Shown here: positions 1 through 9,218 of the stretch, piece after piece
Position numbering within the stretch: position 1 is the stretch's first letter
Layout of the letters: every line of letters starts with the position of its first letter
Assembly: GCA_031177685.1 (NCBI GenBank)
Contig: JAPSGI010000007.1
Coordinates: 124,001-188,000 of the forward strand
Length of the DNA stretch: 64,000 bases
Source of the DNA: Solirubrobacteraceae bacterium
GTDB lineage: Bacteria; Actinomycetota; Thermoleophilia; Solirubrobacterales; Solirubrobacteraceae
Direction of reading: 5' to 3'
Notes under the pieces: generated by a model
Database searches by the model: none
Told to the model about the DNA's origin: nothing
The model's input: only the letters and a program-made list of their open reading frames with translations
Made by a program: the position numbers and the translations under genes

Positions 1-650
1 AGGCGCACCGCGTCCACGGGCTCGGCGCCGGCCAGCAGCGAGCCGACCATGATCCCGGGGAAGGCGACCAGCCCGGTCGTCTTGGTCTGGTCGATCAGCG
101 GGATCATCCCCGAGCGCAGGCTGGAGCGGATCAGGGTCCGCGCCGCCTCGGTCGCGGTCGCCCCCAGGGCGAGGGTCGCCTCGATCTCGCGCGCGCGAGC
201 CGCGACCTCGTCACCCAGCCGGTTGAGCGCCACCGCCGAGGCGGTCATCGCGTTGCCGATCACGATCCCTCCGACGGGTACCAGGAAGCGCGCCTCCGGC
301 TCGAACACGCCCAGCGCCACGACGAGGCCCAGCGTGGACGCGCCCGCCAGCGACAGCGCGACCAGCAGTGGCCAGAACGCGCCCGGCACGCCGCGGGCGC
401 GGTGGCGGGCGGTCAGGGTGCCGACGAGAACCATGACCGCGATCAGCGCGAACACGAACACCAGGCGGTCGCTCTCGAAGATCAGCTCGATGACGAAGCC
501 CACCGCGGTCAGCTGGACGAACGCGCGGGCGGCGGCCACCGCGATCTCGCCCTCCAGGCGCGCGCGCTCCCACACCGACACGCCGATCGCCACCGCCACG
601 AGCGCCAGCGCGCCCGCCACCTCGGCGAGCCCGACCTCGGAGCCGCTCAT
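1..650 (-). CDS. fetB: FetB-like (UPF0014) ABC transporter permease, 3' end outside window
   Basis: Reverse-strand translation contains GMIPLIDQTKTTGLVAFPGIMVGSLLAGAEPVDAVR, typical of FetB; overlaps the start of the adjacent ATPase gene by 4 bp. Confidence 0.85.
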   Translation of the reverse strand, partial: MSGSEVGLAEVAGALALVAVAIGVSVWERARLEGEIAVAAARAFVQLTAVGFVIELIFESDRLVFVFALIAVMVLVGTLTARHRARGVPGAFWPLLVALSLAGASTLGLVVALGVFEPEARFLVPVGGIVIGNAMTASAVALNRLGDEVAARAREIEATLALGATATEAARTLIRSSLRSGMIPLIDQTKTTGLVAFPGIMVGSLLAGAEPVDAVR

Positions 651-1273
651 GCCAGCCGGCCGTCCTCGATCCGGAACACCTCGTCGGCCAGGCGCTGGGC
701 CTGCCCCTCGTCGTGGGTGACCAGCACGTAGGAGAGTCCGAGCCGCCGGCGCAGGTCCAGCAGGGTCGCCTCCACCGCGTCGCGGGATGCGACGTCCAGC
801 GCCGACGTGGGCTCGTCCAGCAGCAGCACGCGCGGCTCCAGCGCCAGCGCGCGGGCCAGCATCACCCGCTGCTGCTCGCCCACCGACAGCCGACCGGCGT
901 CGCGCTCGGCGAAGCTCTCGTCCAGGCCGGCCAGGCGCAGGGCGCGCGGCACGTCCGCGGGCCGGCCCGCCAGCCGAGGGCCCAGCGCGACGTTCTCCGC
1001 GACGCTCCCCTCGCGCAGCGCCGGGAGCTGCGGCACGAGCCCGACCTCCCGTCGCAGGTCGAGCACGTCGCGCTCGCGCACGTCGGCGCCGCCGTAGAGG
1101 ACGGCGCCCGCGTCGGGGTCCATGAGCCGGTTGAGCAGCCGCAGCAGCGTGGACTTCCCGGAGCCCGACGGACCGGCCACGCAGCTGGCCCCGTCCGCCA
1201 GCCGCACGCTGAGGCCGTCCAGCACCGTGCGCCCGCCCCGGCGGGCTGTCACGTCGCGCAACTCGAAGGGCAC
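647..1273 (-). CDS. fetA: FetA-like ABC transporter ATP-binding protein
   Basis: Walker A GPSGSGKST, signature LSVGEQQR, Walker B VLLLDEPTSALD; adjacent to fetB. Confidence 0.85.
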   Translation of the reverse strand: MPFELRDVTARRGGRTVLDGLSVRLADGASCVAGPSGSGKSTLLRLLNRLMDPDAGAVLYGGADVRERDVLDLRREVGLVPQLPALREGSVAENVALGPRLAGRPADVPRALRLAGLDESFAERDAGRLSVGEQQRVMLARALALEPRVLLLDEPTSALDVASRDAVEATLLDLRRRLGLSYVLVTHDEGQAQRLADEVFRIEDGRLA

Positions 1274-1314
1274 CGCGGGATTATCTCGGCGCCGGCCGCT
1301 ACCGTTTGACCGGC

Positions 1315-2568
1315 ATGAGCGAGATCCTCGACGTCGAGCAGGCCCTGCTGCTGCTGGAGCTCGAGCCGCCCTTCGACCAGCGGGCGGTCCAGCTGGCGCG
1401 CCGGCGCCAGGCCAAGCGCTGGCACCCGGACCTCGCGCCGGCCGGCAAGCAGGTCGAGCACGAGCGCCACCTGAAGGCGATCAACCGCGCCGCCGACCAG
1501 CTGGAGTCGCTGGCCGAGGGCTCGCGGGGCGGTCGCGTCTCCGCCAACGCGGTGCGCGCCAGCGCCGCCGCCGCGCGCGCGGCCCGCGCCGAGGCGGGGC
1601 GCCGCGCCTACGAGGCCGAGCAGCGGGCGCGCGAGCACGCCGCCGAGCGCGAGCGCCACGACCCGTTCGGCGACCGCGTCCCGGACCACTCCGTCGTCCA
1701 CCGCTACGCACGCTGCCTCTCCTATCCCGAGTGGGGCGTGGGCAGCGTCACCGGCATCTTCTTTTCCGGCGAGGGCGACGACGTGCAGCAGTGGGCGCGC
1801 ATGAAGTTCCAGGTCGGCGTGCGCACCGTCCCCGCCGGCTCCCTGCAGTTCGTGGACTTCTCCAAGCCCGACGCGGGCGCCGACCGCGTCCAGCGCTTCA
1901 TGACGGCCGCCCAGCACGCGATGGCCGAGGGCGACTTCCCGCTCGCCGCGCAGCGCCTGGTCTACGCCCGCGACGCCGAGCCCGCCAACGCGGCGGTGCT
2001 GCGGCTGATGACGGTGGCCTTCTGGCAGGCGGGCAACCTCCCGGCCGCCGCCCGCGCGATGCGCGACTGGGCACGGGTGGAGGGCGAGCGCCCCACCCCC
2101 CACCGCTACGCCTCGCGCATCTACGAGGACATGGGAGCGATCCCGCTCGCCGCCGAGGCGGCCGACCGCGCCGCCGCCCGCGCGCCGCGCGACGCCTCGG
2201 CGTGGGAGCGCGTGGGGCGCATGCGGCTGCGGCTGATGGAGCGCCGGGGCGCGCTGGAGGCGCTGGAGCGCGCCCGCGAGCTCGGCCCCACCGTCGAGGG
2301 CCTGCTCGACCTCGCGCTCGCGCGCCAGCTGTCCGGCGACGTGGGCGGCGAGGTCTCGGCCTGCCATGACGCGACGCTGCTGGACGCGGACTCCGCCGAG
2401 GCCTGGGCGCGCTACGCGCATGCCCTGGCCCGCACGGACCGCGTCTCCGAGGCGATCGCCGCCTGCGAGCGCGCGCTGGCGGTCGGACCGGACGCCGAAG
2501 TCGACACGCTGCTCGCGCACCTGCGCGAGGTCGAGGCGCGCGTGCTCCCGCAGAGCGCCGCCGCCTGA
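1315..2568 (+). CDS. J-domain-like N-terminus plus TPR-repeat protein
   Basis: N-terminal HPDLAPAGKQVEHERHLKAINRA (HPD motif) followed by alanine-rich helical TPR-like repeats. Confidence 0.65.
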   Translation: MSEILDVEQALLLLELEPPFDQRAVQLARRRQAKRWHPDLAPAGKQVEHERHLKAINRAADQLESLAEGSRGGRVSANAVRASAAAARAARAEAGRRAYEAEQRAREHAAERERHDPFGDRVPDHSVVHRYARCLSYPEWGVGSVTGIFFSGEGDDVQQWARMKFQVGVRTVPAGSLQFVDFSKPDAGADRVQRFMTAAQHAMAEGDFPLAAQRLVYARDAEPANAAVLRLMTVAFWQAGNLPAAARAMRDWARVEGERPTPHRYASRIYEDMGAIPLAAEAADRAAARAPRDASAWERVGRMRLRLMERRGALEALERARELGPTVEGLLDLALARQLSGDVGGEVSACHDATLLDADSAEAWARYAHALARTDRVSEAIAACERALAVGPDAEVDTLLAHLREVEARVLPQSAAA

Positions 2569-2640
2569 TCGCGGGTTTCGCGCCCCTTCGCGCGGGCGAT
2601 CCTTCCATCACACGGAGGCACAGCGATCGGAGGGATTCTC

Positions 2641-2982
2641 ATGGCACGCGCACTGTCGATGGGTAGGCGAGACCGCGGCGAGGGCTCGGCGGTCGGCGAG
2701 GGAGCGCGGCGCGGGGCGTGGGGCCTCGCCCGGCTGGTGATGCTCGTCGCGTGGGGCGTGGCCGCGGTGCTCGTGGCCGGCATCCTGCTCGTCGTGCTGG
2801 AGGCGAACCCCGGCAACGCGATCGTCGAGGCCGTGACCGACGCGGCGCGCTGGCTGGCGGGCCCGTTCAAGGAGCTCTTCACGCTCGACAACGCGAAGAC
2901 GCAGACGGCGGTCAACTGGGGCATCGCCGCCGTGGCGTACCTGGCCGTCGCGAGCCTGGTGGCGCGGCTGCTGCGCCGGTAG
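2641..2982 (+). CDS. small membrane protein, two predicted TM segments
   Basis: ORF with hydrophobic segments VMLVAWGVAAVLVAGILLVVL and WGIAAVAYLAVASLVARLL. Confidence 0.6.
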   Translation: MARALSMGRRDRGEGSAVGEGARRGAWGLARLVMLVAWGVAAVLVAGILLVVLEANPGNAIVEAVTDAARWLAGPFKELFTLDNAKTQTAVNWGIAAVAYLAVASLVARLLRR

Positions 2983-3004
2983 CGCTTTGAAATAGCTTTC
3001 CGGC

Positions 3005-3826
3005 ATGGCGCCGGAGGGCATCGAAACCGAACGGGTGGTCGGGGACGCGGGCGCGTCCGTGGACCCGGCCCTGCGCATCGACGACCTCGTCAAGCGCTAT
3101 CCGACCGGAACCGAGGCGCTGCGCTGCGTGTCGCTGGAGATCCAGGCCGGCGAGTTCTTCGGGCTGCTGGGGCCTAACGGCGCCGGCAAGTCGACGCTGA
3201 TCCACTGCGCCACCGGACTCGCCCAGCCGACCTCGGGATCGATCCGGATCTTCGGCAACGACGCGGTCGACCACTACGAGGCGGCCCGGCTGGCCGTCGG
3301 ACTGGCGCCGCAGGAGCTCAACCTGGACTGGTTCCTCACCGTCCACGAGACGCTCGACTACCACGGCGGCTACTTCGGGATGCGCCGCCGCGAGCGCCGC
3401 GAGCGCGCCGCCGAGCTGCTCGAGGCCTTCTCGCTGACCGACAAGCGCGACGAGCGCATCCGCACGCTGTCGGGAGGCATGAAGCGCCGGCTGGTCCTGG
3501 CCCGCGCGCTCATGCACCGCCCGCGCCTGCTGATCCTCGACGAGCCGACCGCCGGCGTGGACGTGGAGCTGCGCCTGGAGCTGTGGCACTACGTCCAGCG
3601 CATCAACGCCGAGGGGACCACGGTGCTGCTCACCACGCACTACCTCGAGGAGGCCGAGCAGCTGTGCGACCGCATCGCCTTCATCAACGAGGGCCAGATC
3701 GTCGCCACGGGCACCAGCGGCGATCTGGCCGCGGAGTTCGGCGTCAGCTCGCTGGAGGACGCCTACCTCGAGCTGGTCGGGCGCAAGGAGCTCTCGCGCG
3801 CCCATGTCGGAGTCGACGCTCCGTGA
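3005..3826 (+). CDS. ABC transporter ATP-binding protein (drug/polysaccharide exporter type)
   Basis: GPNGAGKST, LSGGMKRRL, LLILDEPTAGVD; overlaps permease start. Confidence 0.9.
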   Translation: MAPEGIETERVVGDAGASVDPALRIDDLVKRYPTGTEALRCVSLEIQAGEFFGLLGPNGAGKSTLIHCATGLAQPTSGSIRIFGNDAVDHYEAARLAVGLAPQELNLDWFLTVHETLDYHGGYFGMRRRERRERAAELLEAFSLTDKRDERIRTLSGGMKRRLVLARALMHRPRLLILDEPTAGVDVELRLELWHYVQRINAEGTTVLLTTHYLEEAEQLCDRIAFINEGQIVATGTSGDLAAEFGVSSLEDAYLELVGRKELSRAHVGVDAP

Positions 3827-4590
3827 CCCCGGGACAGATTCGCTTCCTCGCGCTCGTGCGGCGCGAGGTCAACCGCTTCATGAAGATCAAGCGCCAGACC
3901 GTCGGCGCGCCGCTGCTGGAGACGTTCCTCTACATCTCGGTCTTCGGCGCGGCGCTGGGGACCCGGATACGCGAGCTGCACGGCTTCGACTACGTCGTGT
4001 TCGTCATCCCCGGCCTGATCATGATGGCCTGGGCGATCAACGCCTTCACGAACAACTCCTCGTCGATCCTGCAGCAGAAGTTCCAGCGCGCGATCGACGA
4101 CCAGCTGTCCTCCCCCGCCTCGCCGCTGGAGCTGCTGCTCGCCTTCTCGCTGGGCGGCTTCGTGCGCGGGATGCTCGTGGCGCTGCTCACGTTCGGCGCG
4201 TCCGCCGTGCTGATCGGCGTCCCGGTGGAGCACGTGCTGGTCCTGCTGCCGGCGCTTGGGCTCGTGGGGTTCTTCTTCGCCCAACTCGGCGTGCTGATCG
4301 GCGTGCGGGCCGAGCAGTTCGACGACGTGTCGTTCGCCCAGACGTTCGTGCTCCAGCCGCTGATCTTCCTGGGCGGCGTCTTCTACTCGGCGTCGCTGCT
4401 GCCCGAGCCCTTTCAGACGCTGACCCACTTCAACCCCGTCTACTACATGATCGCGCTGGTGCGCTACGGCTTCCTCGGCTACTCCGAGGCCAACGTGGCG
4501 ATGTCGCTGGGACTGCTGACGCTGGCCACGCTCGCGCTGTTCGCGGTCAACTGGCGGCTGTTCGCGCGCGGCTACAAGCTGCGCGTTTGA
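3823..4590 (+). CDS. ABC-2 type transporter permease
   Basis: GTG start overlapping upstream TGA; multiple TM segments; ABC-2 motif LQPLIFLGGVFYSASLLPEPFQTLTHFNPVYY. Confidence 0.9.
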   Translation: MTPGQIRFLALVRREVNRFMKIKRQTVGAPLLETFLYISVFGAALGTRIRELHGFDYVVFVIPGLIMMAWAINAFTNNSSSILQQKFQRAIDDQLSSPASPLELLLAFSLGGFVRGMLVALLTFGASAVLIGVPVEHVLVLLPALGLVGFFFAQLGVLIGVRAEQFDDVSFAQTFVLQPLIFLGGVFYSASLLPEPFQTLTHFNPVYYMIALVRYGFLGYSEANVAMSLGLLTLATLALFAVNWRLFARGYKLRV

Positions 4591-4618
4591 GCGGCGCGGC
4601 GCGGGGCAGACGCGCCCC

Positions 4619-4747
4619 GTGCTCTTCGTGCGCAAGGAGCCCGGGCGCAAGGCGCAGGTCCGGTTCATGCCCGGCTGCCTGCTGTGGTCGCTGCTGATCT
4701 CCGTCGGCCTGACGATCCTGCTCAACGTGGCGCTGCGGGCGTTCTGA
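4619..4747 (+). CDS. small single-TM protein (42 aa)
   Basis: GTG start; VLFVRKEPGRKAQVRFMPGCLLWSLLISVGLTILLNVALRAF; below the 60-aa cutoff of the ORF track. Confidence 0.5.
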   Translation: MLFVRKEPGRKAQVRFMPGCLLWSLLISVGLTILLNVALRAF

Positions 4748-4778
4748 GCCCATCCGGCGGCGGCCGTAGATTGCGCGC

Positions 4779-5444
4779 GTGCGCCTCATCGTCGCCCGCT
4801 GCGAGGTCCGCTACACCGGCCGGCTGACCGCCGTGCTGCCCGAGGCGCTGCGGCTGGTGATGGTGAAGTCGGACGGGTCGGTGATGGTCCACGCCGACAC
4901 GGGCGGCTACAAGCCGAGCAACTGGATGACCGCCCCCACGGTGATCGAGGAGACGCCGGACGGGATGGTGGTGCGCAAGCTGCGGGGCGAGGACCGGCTG
5001 GAGATCCGCATCGCCGAGGTGGTGTCGGACTCCGAGCACGACATGGGCGAGGCCGCCGCGCTGGAGAAGGACGGCGTCGAGGCGCACCTGCAGGAGGCCC
5101 TGGCCGCGGCGCCGGAGTGGTGCGGCGAGGGCTTCCGGCTGGTGCGCCGGGAGTGGCCGACGGACATCGGGCCCGTCGACCTCATGTGCCGCGACTCCGA
5201 GGACGGCTGGATCGCCGTGGAGATCAAGCGCATCGGCACGATCGAGGCGGTCGAGCAGCTCACGCGCTACCTGGAGCGCATCCGCCGCGACCCCGCGATG
5301 GCGGACTGCCGCGGCATCCTGGCCGCCCAGTGCGTCAAGCCGCAGGCCCGCGTCCTGGCCGACTCGCGCGGGATCGCGTGGGTCGAGGTCGACCTCGACG
5401 TCCTGCGCGGCGAGCGCGAGCCCGACTTGACGCTGTTCGCCTAG
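4779..5444 (+). CDS. nucS: endonuclease NucS (EndoMS) for non-canonical mismatch repair
   Basis: Full-length match in memory: MRLIVARCEVRYTGRL...VEIKRIGTIEAVEQLTRYLERI...EPDLTLFA, with C-terminal clamp-binding-like tail. Confidence 0.93.
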   Translation: MRLIVARCEVRYTGRLTAVLPEALRLVMVKSDGSVMVHADTGGYKPSNWMTAPTVIEETPDGMVVRKLRGEDRLEIRIAEVVSDSEHDMGEAAALEKDGVEAHLQEALAAAPEWCGEGFRLVRREWPTDIGPVDLMCRDSEDGWIAVEIKRIGTIEAVEQLTRYLERIRRDPAMADCRGILAAQCVKPQARVLADSRGIAWVEVDLDVLRGEREPDLTLFA

Positions 5445-6592
5445 CTCGGTCCCGGGACCGGGCCGCCGCGCAGCGGCCGGCCGTCCTGGGCGCGATCCTC
5501 GTTGTCGCGCACGCGCGGCTCGTAGTGCGCGAAGAACACGCGGCCCACCAGCTCGCGGCGGCTGTTCACCCCGGTCTTCTCGAACACGCTCTTGAGGTGC
5601 TGCTGGACGGTGTGCGGAGAGACCGACAGCTCGTGCGCGATCTGCGTCGTGGAGTCGCCGCGCAAGACCAGCCGGGTCACTTCCTGCTCGCGCTCGGTCA
5701 ACCCGTAGGCCGCCATCAGCAGCGGCGAGATGCGCGCCGGATGCGCCGGCTCGACGATCACCGCCACGCGCCGCGCGCCGTCCGCCACCAGGGAGGCCCC
5801 GTGGAGCACCATCCAGCGCCCGCTGCGGGACAGCACCCGGGCCAGCGCGACCTCGCCGGCAGCGTCGCGACCCTCGGCCGTGCGCAGCGCGCGCCCCGCG
5901 ACCGCGAGAACCGAAGGAGGCAGCTGCTCGCGCGCCTCCCAGTCCCCGCCCGGCAGCTCCGCCAGCCAGCGCTCCACGCCCGGCGTGAGCGAGTCCACGC
6001 TCCAGTCCTCGCGCAGCACGACCAGGCCGGGCGCTTCGGGGCCCTCGGGGTCCGACGCCTCGCCCACCAGCAGTCCGCGGCGCGCGCCCTCGGCCAGATG
6101 GGGCGCCAGCGCGCGCAGGAACTCGCGCTCCTCGCGATCGAAGAGCGGCTGGCCCGGCTCGCGGTAGAGGCCCAGGACGCCCCACGGCTCGCCGTCGTGG
6201 GTGCGCAGAGCCAGCAGCAGCTCCTGCTCGGCGCCGTAGGGCTGGAGGATCTCGCGGTAGGAGAAGCTGCGCTCGGGCTGGCCGCCCGTCGCGTCGTGCA
6301 GCGTCGAGACGCCCTCGTCCGAGCGCGCGACGCCGGCGAGGTTGTGGAAGTCGTCGCCGTAGTACTCGTGGGCCAGCCACTCCGGCGGCAGCTCGCCCAG
6401 CATGCCGTGGTCGTGGTGGCTGGTGACCAGCAGCGACGCCGGGTCCAGCGTGAACCAGCACGGCGTCATGTAGTACGGCATCGCCGGGCGCACGGCGTCG
6501 CGGGCCTCGCACCAGAACGTCACGAGATCCAGGCCTTCCCCGGCCAGGGCGGCCACCCGGTCGTGCGCCCGCTCCCGCGCGTACGTGCCCAT
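5441..6592 (-). CDS. LuxR-family transcriptional regulator
   Basis: C-terminal HTH LTEREQEVTRLVLRGDSTTQIAHELSVSPHTVQQHLKSVFEKTGV. Confidence 0.88.
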   Translation of the reverse strand: MGTYARERAHDRVAALAGEGLDLVTFWCEARDAVRPAMPYYMTPCWFTLDPASLLVTSHHDHGMLGELPPEWLAHEYYGDDFHNLAGVARSDEGVSTLHDATGGQPERSFSYREILQPYGAEQELLLALRTHDGEPWGVLGLYREPGQPLFDREEREFLRALAPHLAEGARRGLLVGEASDPEGPEAPGLVVLREDWSVDSLTPGVERWLAELPGGDWEAREQLPPSVLAVAGRALRTAEGRDAAGEVALARVLSRSGRWMVLHGASLVADGARRVAVIVEPAHPARISPLLMAAYGLTEREQEVTRLVLRGDSTTQIAHELSVSPHTVQQHLKSVFEKTGVNSRRELVGRVFFAHYEPRVRDNEDRAQDGRPLRGGPVPGPS

Positions 6593-6679
6593 GGGGTGAT
6601 CCTACGGCGTGCACGCAAGGCGGAAATACCACCTTTGTGGAATGGCGCCGCGCGCGGCCCGCCCCTAGCTTGGGCCTCC

Positions 6680-7027
6680 ATGAGAGCGACCACGCCCGAG
6701 GAGCTGGAGACGCTGCTGGAGGACGCCTTCGTGACGCGCGACCGCACGGCGGTGGCGTCCCTGTTCGAGGACGCGGCGGTCCTCGACGCCGAGCCGGGCG
6801 CCCCACCCGCGCGCGGGGGACCGCAGATCGCACAGCTCGCCAGCCGGATGTGGGAACGTGGTCGCGGCTACCTGGCCGAGCCGCGGCGCGTGCTGCAGGC
6901 GCGCGACACCGCGCTCGTCGTGTCGGATGGCGCGATCGGCGTGATGCGGCGCGCGAGCGACGGGAGCTGGCGCTACGCGATCGCTCTGCTGACCTTCGAA
7001 GACCCACGACGACAGGAGGAGCGATGA
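6680..7027 (+). CDS. SnoaL/NTF2-like domain protein
   Basis: Short ORF with ATTPEELETLLEDAFVTRDRTAVASLFEDAAVL, typical ketosteroid-isomerase-like pattern; divergent from the LuxR gene. Confidence 0.6.
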   Translation: MRATTPEELETLLEDAFVTRDRTAVASLFEDAAVLDAEPGAPPARGGPQIAQLASRMWERGRGYLAEPRRVLQARDTALVVSDGAIGVMRRASDGSWRYAIALLTFEDPRRQEER

Positions 7028-7512
7028 CCCCCGACACGACGCAGGAGCCAGTGGCGGTCCGCCGCGACGAGGGAGAGGCGCGCTGGTGGTTCGGCGGGCT
7101 GGCGGTGATCAAGGCCACCGCGGCCGACACCGGCGGCCAGATGGCGATCGTCGAGATGACCGAGCCGCCGGGGACCGAGGCGCCGCTGCACGTCCACCAC
7201 CGCGAGGACGAGGCGTTCTGGATCCTGGAGGGAAGTCTGACGCTGCAGGTCGGCGACGCGACGATCGAGGCCGGCGCGGGCGACTACGCGTTCGGGCCGC
7301 GTGGGATCCCGCACAAGTACACGGTCGGTCCCGAGGGGTGCCGGATGCTGTTCATCTGCACCCCCGCCGGGTTCGAGGACCTCGTGCGGGAGATGAGCGA
7401 GCCCGCGCCCGAGCGGACGCTGCCGCCGCAGGACGGCCCGCCGCCCGACATGGAGCGCGTCGCCGCGATCGCCCAGGCGCACGGCTGCGAGCTGCTCGAG
7501 GGAGGCGCTTGA
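7024..7512 (+). CDS. cupin domain protein
   Basis: PLHVHHREDEAFWILEGSLTLQVGD...AGDYAFGPRGIPHKY; overlaps preceding ORF by 4 bp. Confidence 0.85.
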   Translation: MTPDTTQEPVAVRRDEGEARWWFGGLAVIKATAADTGGQMAIVEMTEPPGTEAPLHVHHREDEAFWILEGSLTLQVGDATIEAGAGDYAFGPRGIPHKYTVGPEGCRMLFICTPAGFEDLVREMSEPAPERTLPPQDGPPPDMERVAAIAQAHGCELLEGGA

Positions 7513-7518
7513 CGAGCT

Positions 7519-7621
7519 AGGCTCCCCGGCCATGGCCGGGGAGCCCGCCGTCCTCACCGAGCGCCGCGAGGAGGTCCTCCTCGTCACGCTCAACCGCCCG
7601 GACGCCCGCAACGCGGTCAAG
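7519..7621 (+). repeat. direct repeat copy 1 (second copy at ~9115-9218)
   Basis: About 100 bp near-identical to 9115-9218, about 4 mismatches by eye. Confidence 0.85.
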
Positions 7622-7645
7622 CCCGACCTGACTCTGTTCGCCTAG
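7532..7645 (+). pseudogene. chimeric fragment: 5' end of enoyl-CoA hydratase gene fused in frame to 3' end of nucS
   Basis: MAGEPAVLTERREEVLLVTLNRPDARNAV (same as start of gene at 9129) + KPDLTLFA-stop (same as NucS C-terminus at 5444). Confidence 0.8.
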
Positions 7646-9117
7646 TGGGGGCTGGCGAGTCCGCCAGCCCCTCGGACGGCACTCGCCTCTCCCCGCGCGC
7701 ACTCCCGGTCGCCGTCGACGCCGCGCTGGTGGAGCGGGACGGACGCCATCGCGTCACGTACCGGCTGCCGATCCCCTACTTCGCCTTCCTGTGGGCGCCG
7801 CTGGTCGCCCGCCGGGCACGGCGCGTCGAGCACGCGGCCGATCTCGGCCGGCCCCTGCCCGACGACACGCCGTGGTGGGCGCCGCCGGTGCCGCTCGGCG
7901 CCCGGGCCAGCGAGGCGCTGGCCGCGCTGTGCTTGATCTCGCTGCTGTGGAGCTACGGCGGCGGCACGCTGAGCCTGCTGACGGTCACGCTTCCCTACGC
8001 GGCGGACGTGTATTCGGTCGAGAACCGGGCGCTCGCGACCGGGCTCGCGGTGGCGCGCCTGGGCGTGCTGCTCGCGCTGGCGCTGGGCCCCCTCGCCGAC
8101 CGCTTTGGCCGCCGGCGCCTCGTGGTCGGCGCCGCCGTCGCGCACTGCGTGCTGGCCAGCGCGCTGGGGCTCGCGCCGAGCTTCGAGGCGTACGTGGGCG
8201 GCCACGTCCTCCTGCGCTGTATCGACACCGCGCTGGCGATCGCCATCGGCGTGCTGGTCGCCGAGATCGTGCCGGCCGGCTCGCGGGCGATCGCCCTCAG
8301 CCTGGTGGGGGTCGCGACCGGAGGCGGGATCGTGCTCGCCGTGGTGTCGCTGCCCCTGGCCGCAACCGGCCGGGCCGGGTTCGCCGCCGTCTACCTGCTC
8401 CAGCTGGCGGCGATCCCGGCGATCCTGCACGCGGCGCGCCATCTGGTCGAGTCCCCGCGCTTTTTGCGCCACGCGAACGAGCCGCACCGCTACCGCGACG
8501 TGCTCGCCGGGATCTATCGCCGCCGGCTCGCGCTCCTCGGCGCCACGACGTTCCTGGCCGCGGCGTTCACCGCGCCCACGCTCGAGTTCACCACCCGCTA
8601 CCTGAGCGACGAGCACGGCTTCTCCGCCTTCGAGATCGTGCTCTTCCTCGGCGTCACGGGCCTGCCGAGCTTCCCGATGCTCGTGCTGGGCGGCCGGTTG
8701 GCCGACCTGCGCGGCCGCAAGGCGGTCGGCATCCCGCTGGTCGGCGCGTCCGCCCTCGCCTACGCCGGTTTCTACTTGGCCTCGGGCGTCCTGCTGTGGC
8801 CGCTGGCGCTGGCCGGGGCGATGCTCGGATCGGCCGGCGGAGCCGCCCTCGCGCCGTACGGGTCCGAGCTGTTCGCGACCCGGATCCGCGCCGAGGCCCA
8901 GACGCTCACGCTCGCCTTGGGCGTGACCGGATCGGTGACCGGCCTGGCGATCGTGGGGCTGCTCTCCGGCCCTCTCGGCCTCGGGCCGGCGATCGCCGTA
9001 CTCGCCGGGCTGCCGCTTGTCGCCCTTGCCGTCGTCGCCCTCGCCTTCCCGGAGACCGCGCGGCGCGAGCTGGAGGACACGAGCGGCGAGGCCTCCGGGC
9101 CGGTCGCGGTCGCGTAG
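7645..9117 (+). CDS. MFS transporter
   Basis: 12-TM-type sequence with LGPLADRFGRRRLVVG and GGRLADLRGRKAVG loops; GTG start overlaps stop of the chimeric fragment. Confidence 0.85.
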   Translation: MGAGESASPSDGTRLSPRALPVAVDAALVERDGRHRVTYRLPIPYFAFLWAPLVARRARRVEHAADLGRPLPDDTPWWAPPVPLGARASEALAALCLISLLWSYGGGTLSLLTVTLPYAADVYSVENRALATGLAVARLGVLLALALGPLADRFGRRRLVVGAAVAHCVLASALGLAPSFEAYVGGHVLLRCIDTALAIAIGVLVAEIVPAGSRAIALSLVGVATGGGIVLAVVSLPLAATGRAGFAAVYLLQLAAIPAILHAARHLVESPRFLRHANEPHRYRDVLAGIYRRRLALLGATTFLAAAFTAPTLEFTTRYLSDEHGFSAFEIVLFLGVTGLPSFPMLVLGGRLADLRGRKAVGIPLVGASALAYAGFYLASGVLLWPLALAGAMLGSAGGAALAPYGSELFATRIRAEAQTLTLALGVTGSVTGLAIVGLLSGPLGLGPAIAVLAGLPLVALAVVALAFPETARRELEDTSGEASGPVAVA

Positions 9118-9218
9118 GCTCCCCGGTCATGGCCGGGGAGCCCGCCGTCCTCACCGAGCGCCGCGAGGAGATCCTGCTCGTCACGCTCAACCGCCCCGAC
9201 GCCCGCAACGCGGTCAAC
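9115..9218 (+). repeat. direct repeat copy 2, intact gene start
   Basis: See 7519-7621. Confidence 0.85.

Noticed and set aside
4722-7130. 802-aa minus-strand ORF
   Set aside because: Overlaps nucS, LuxR and the cupin genes in other frames; Arg/Ala/Gly-rich and without recognisable domains
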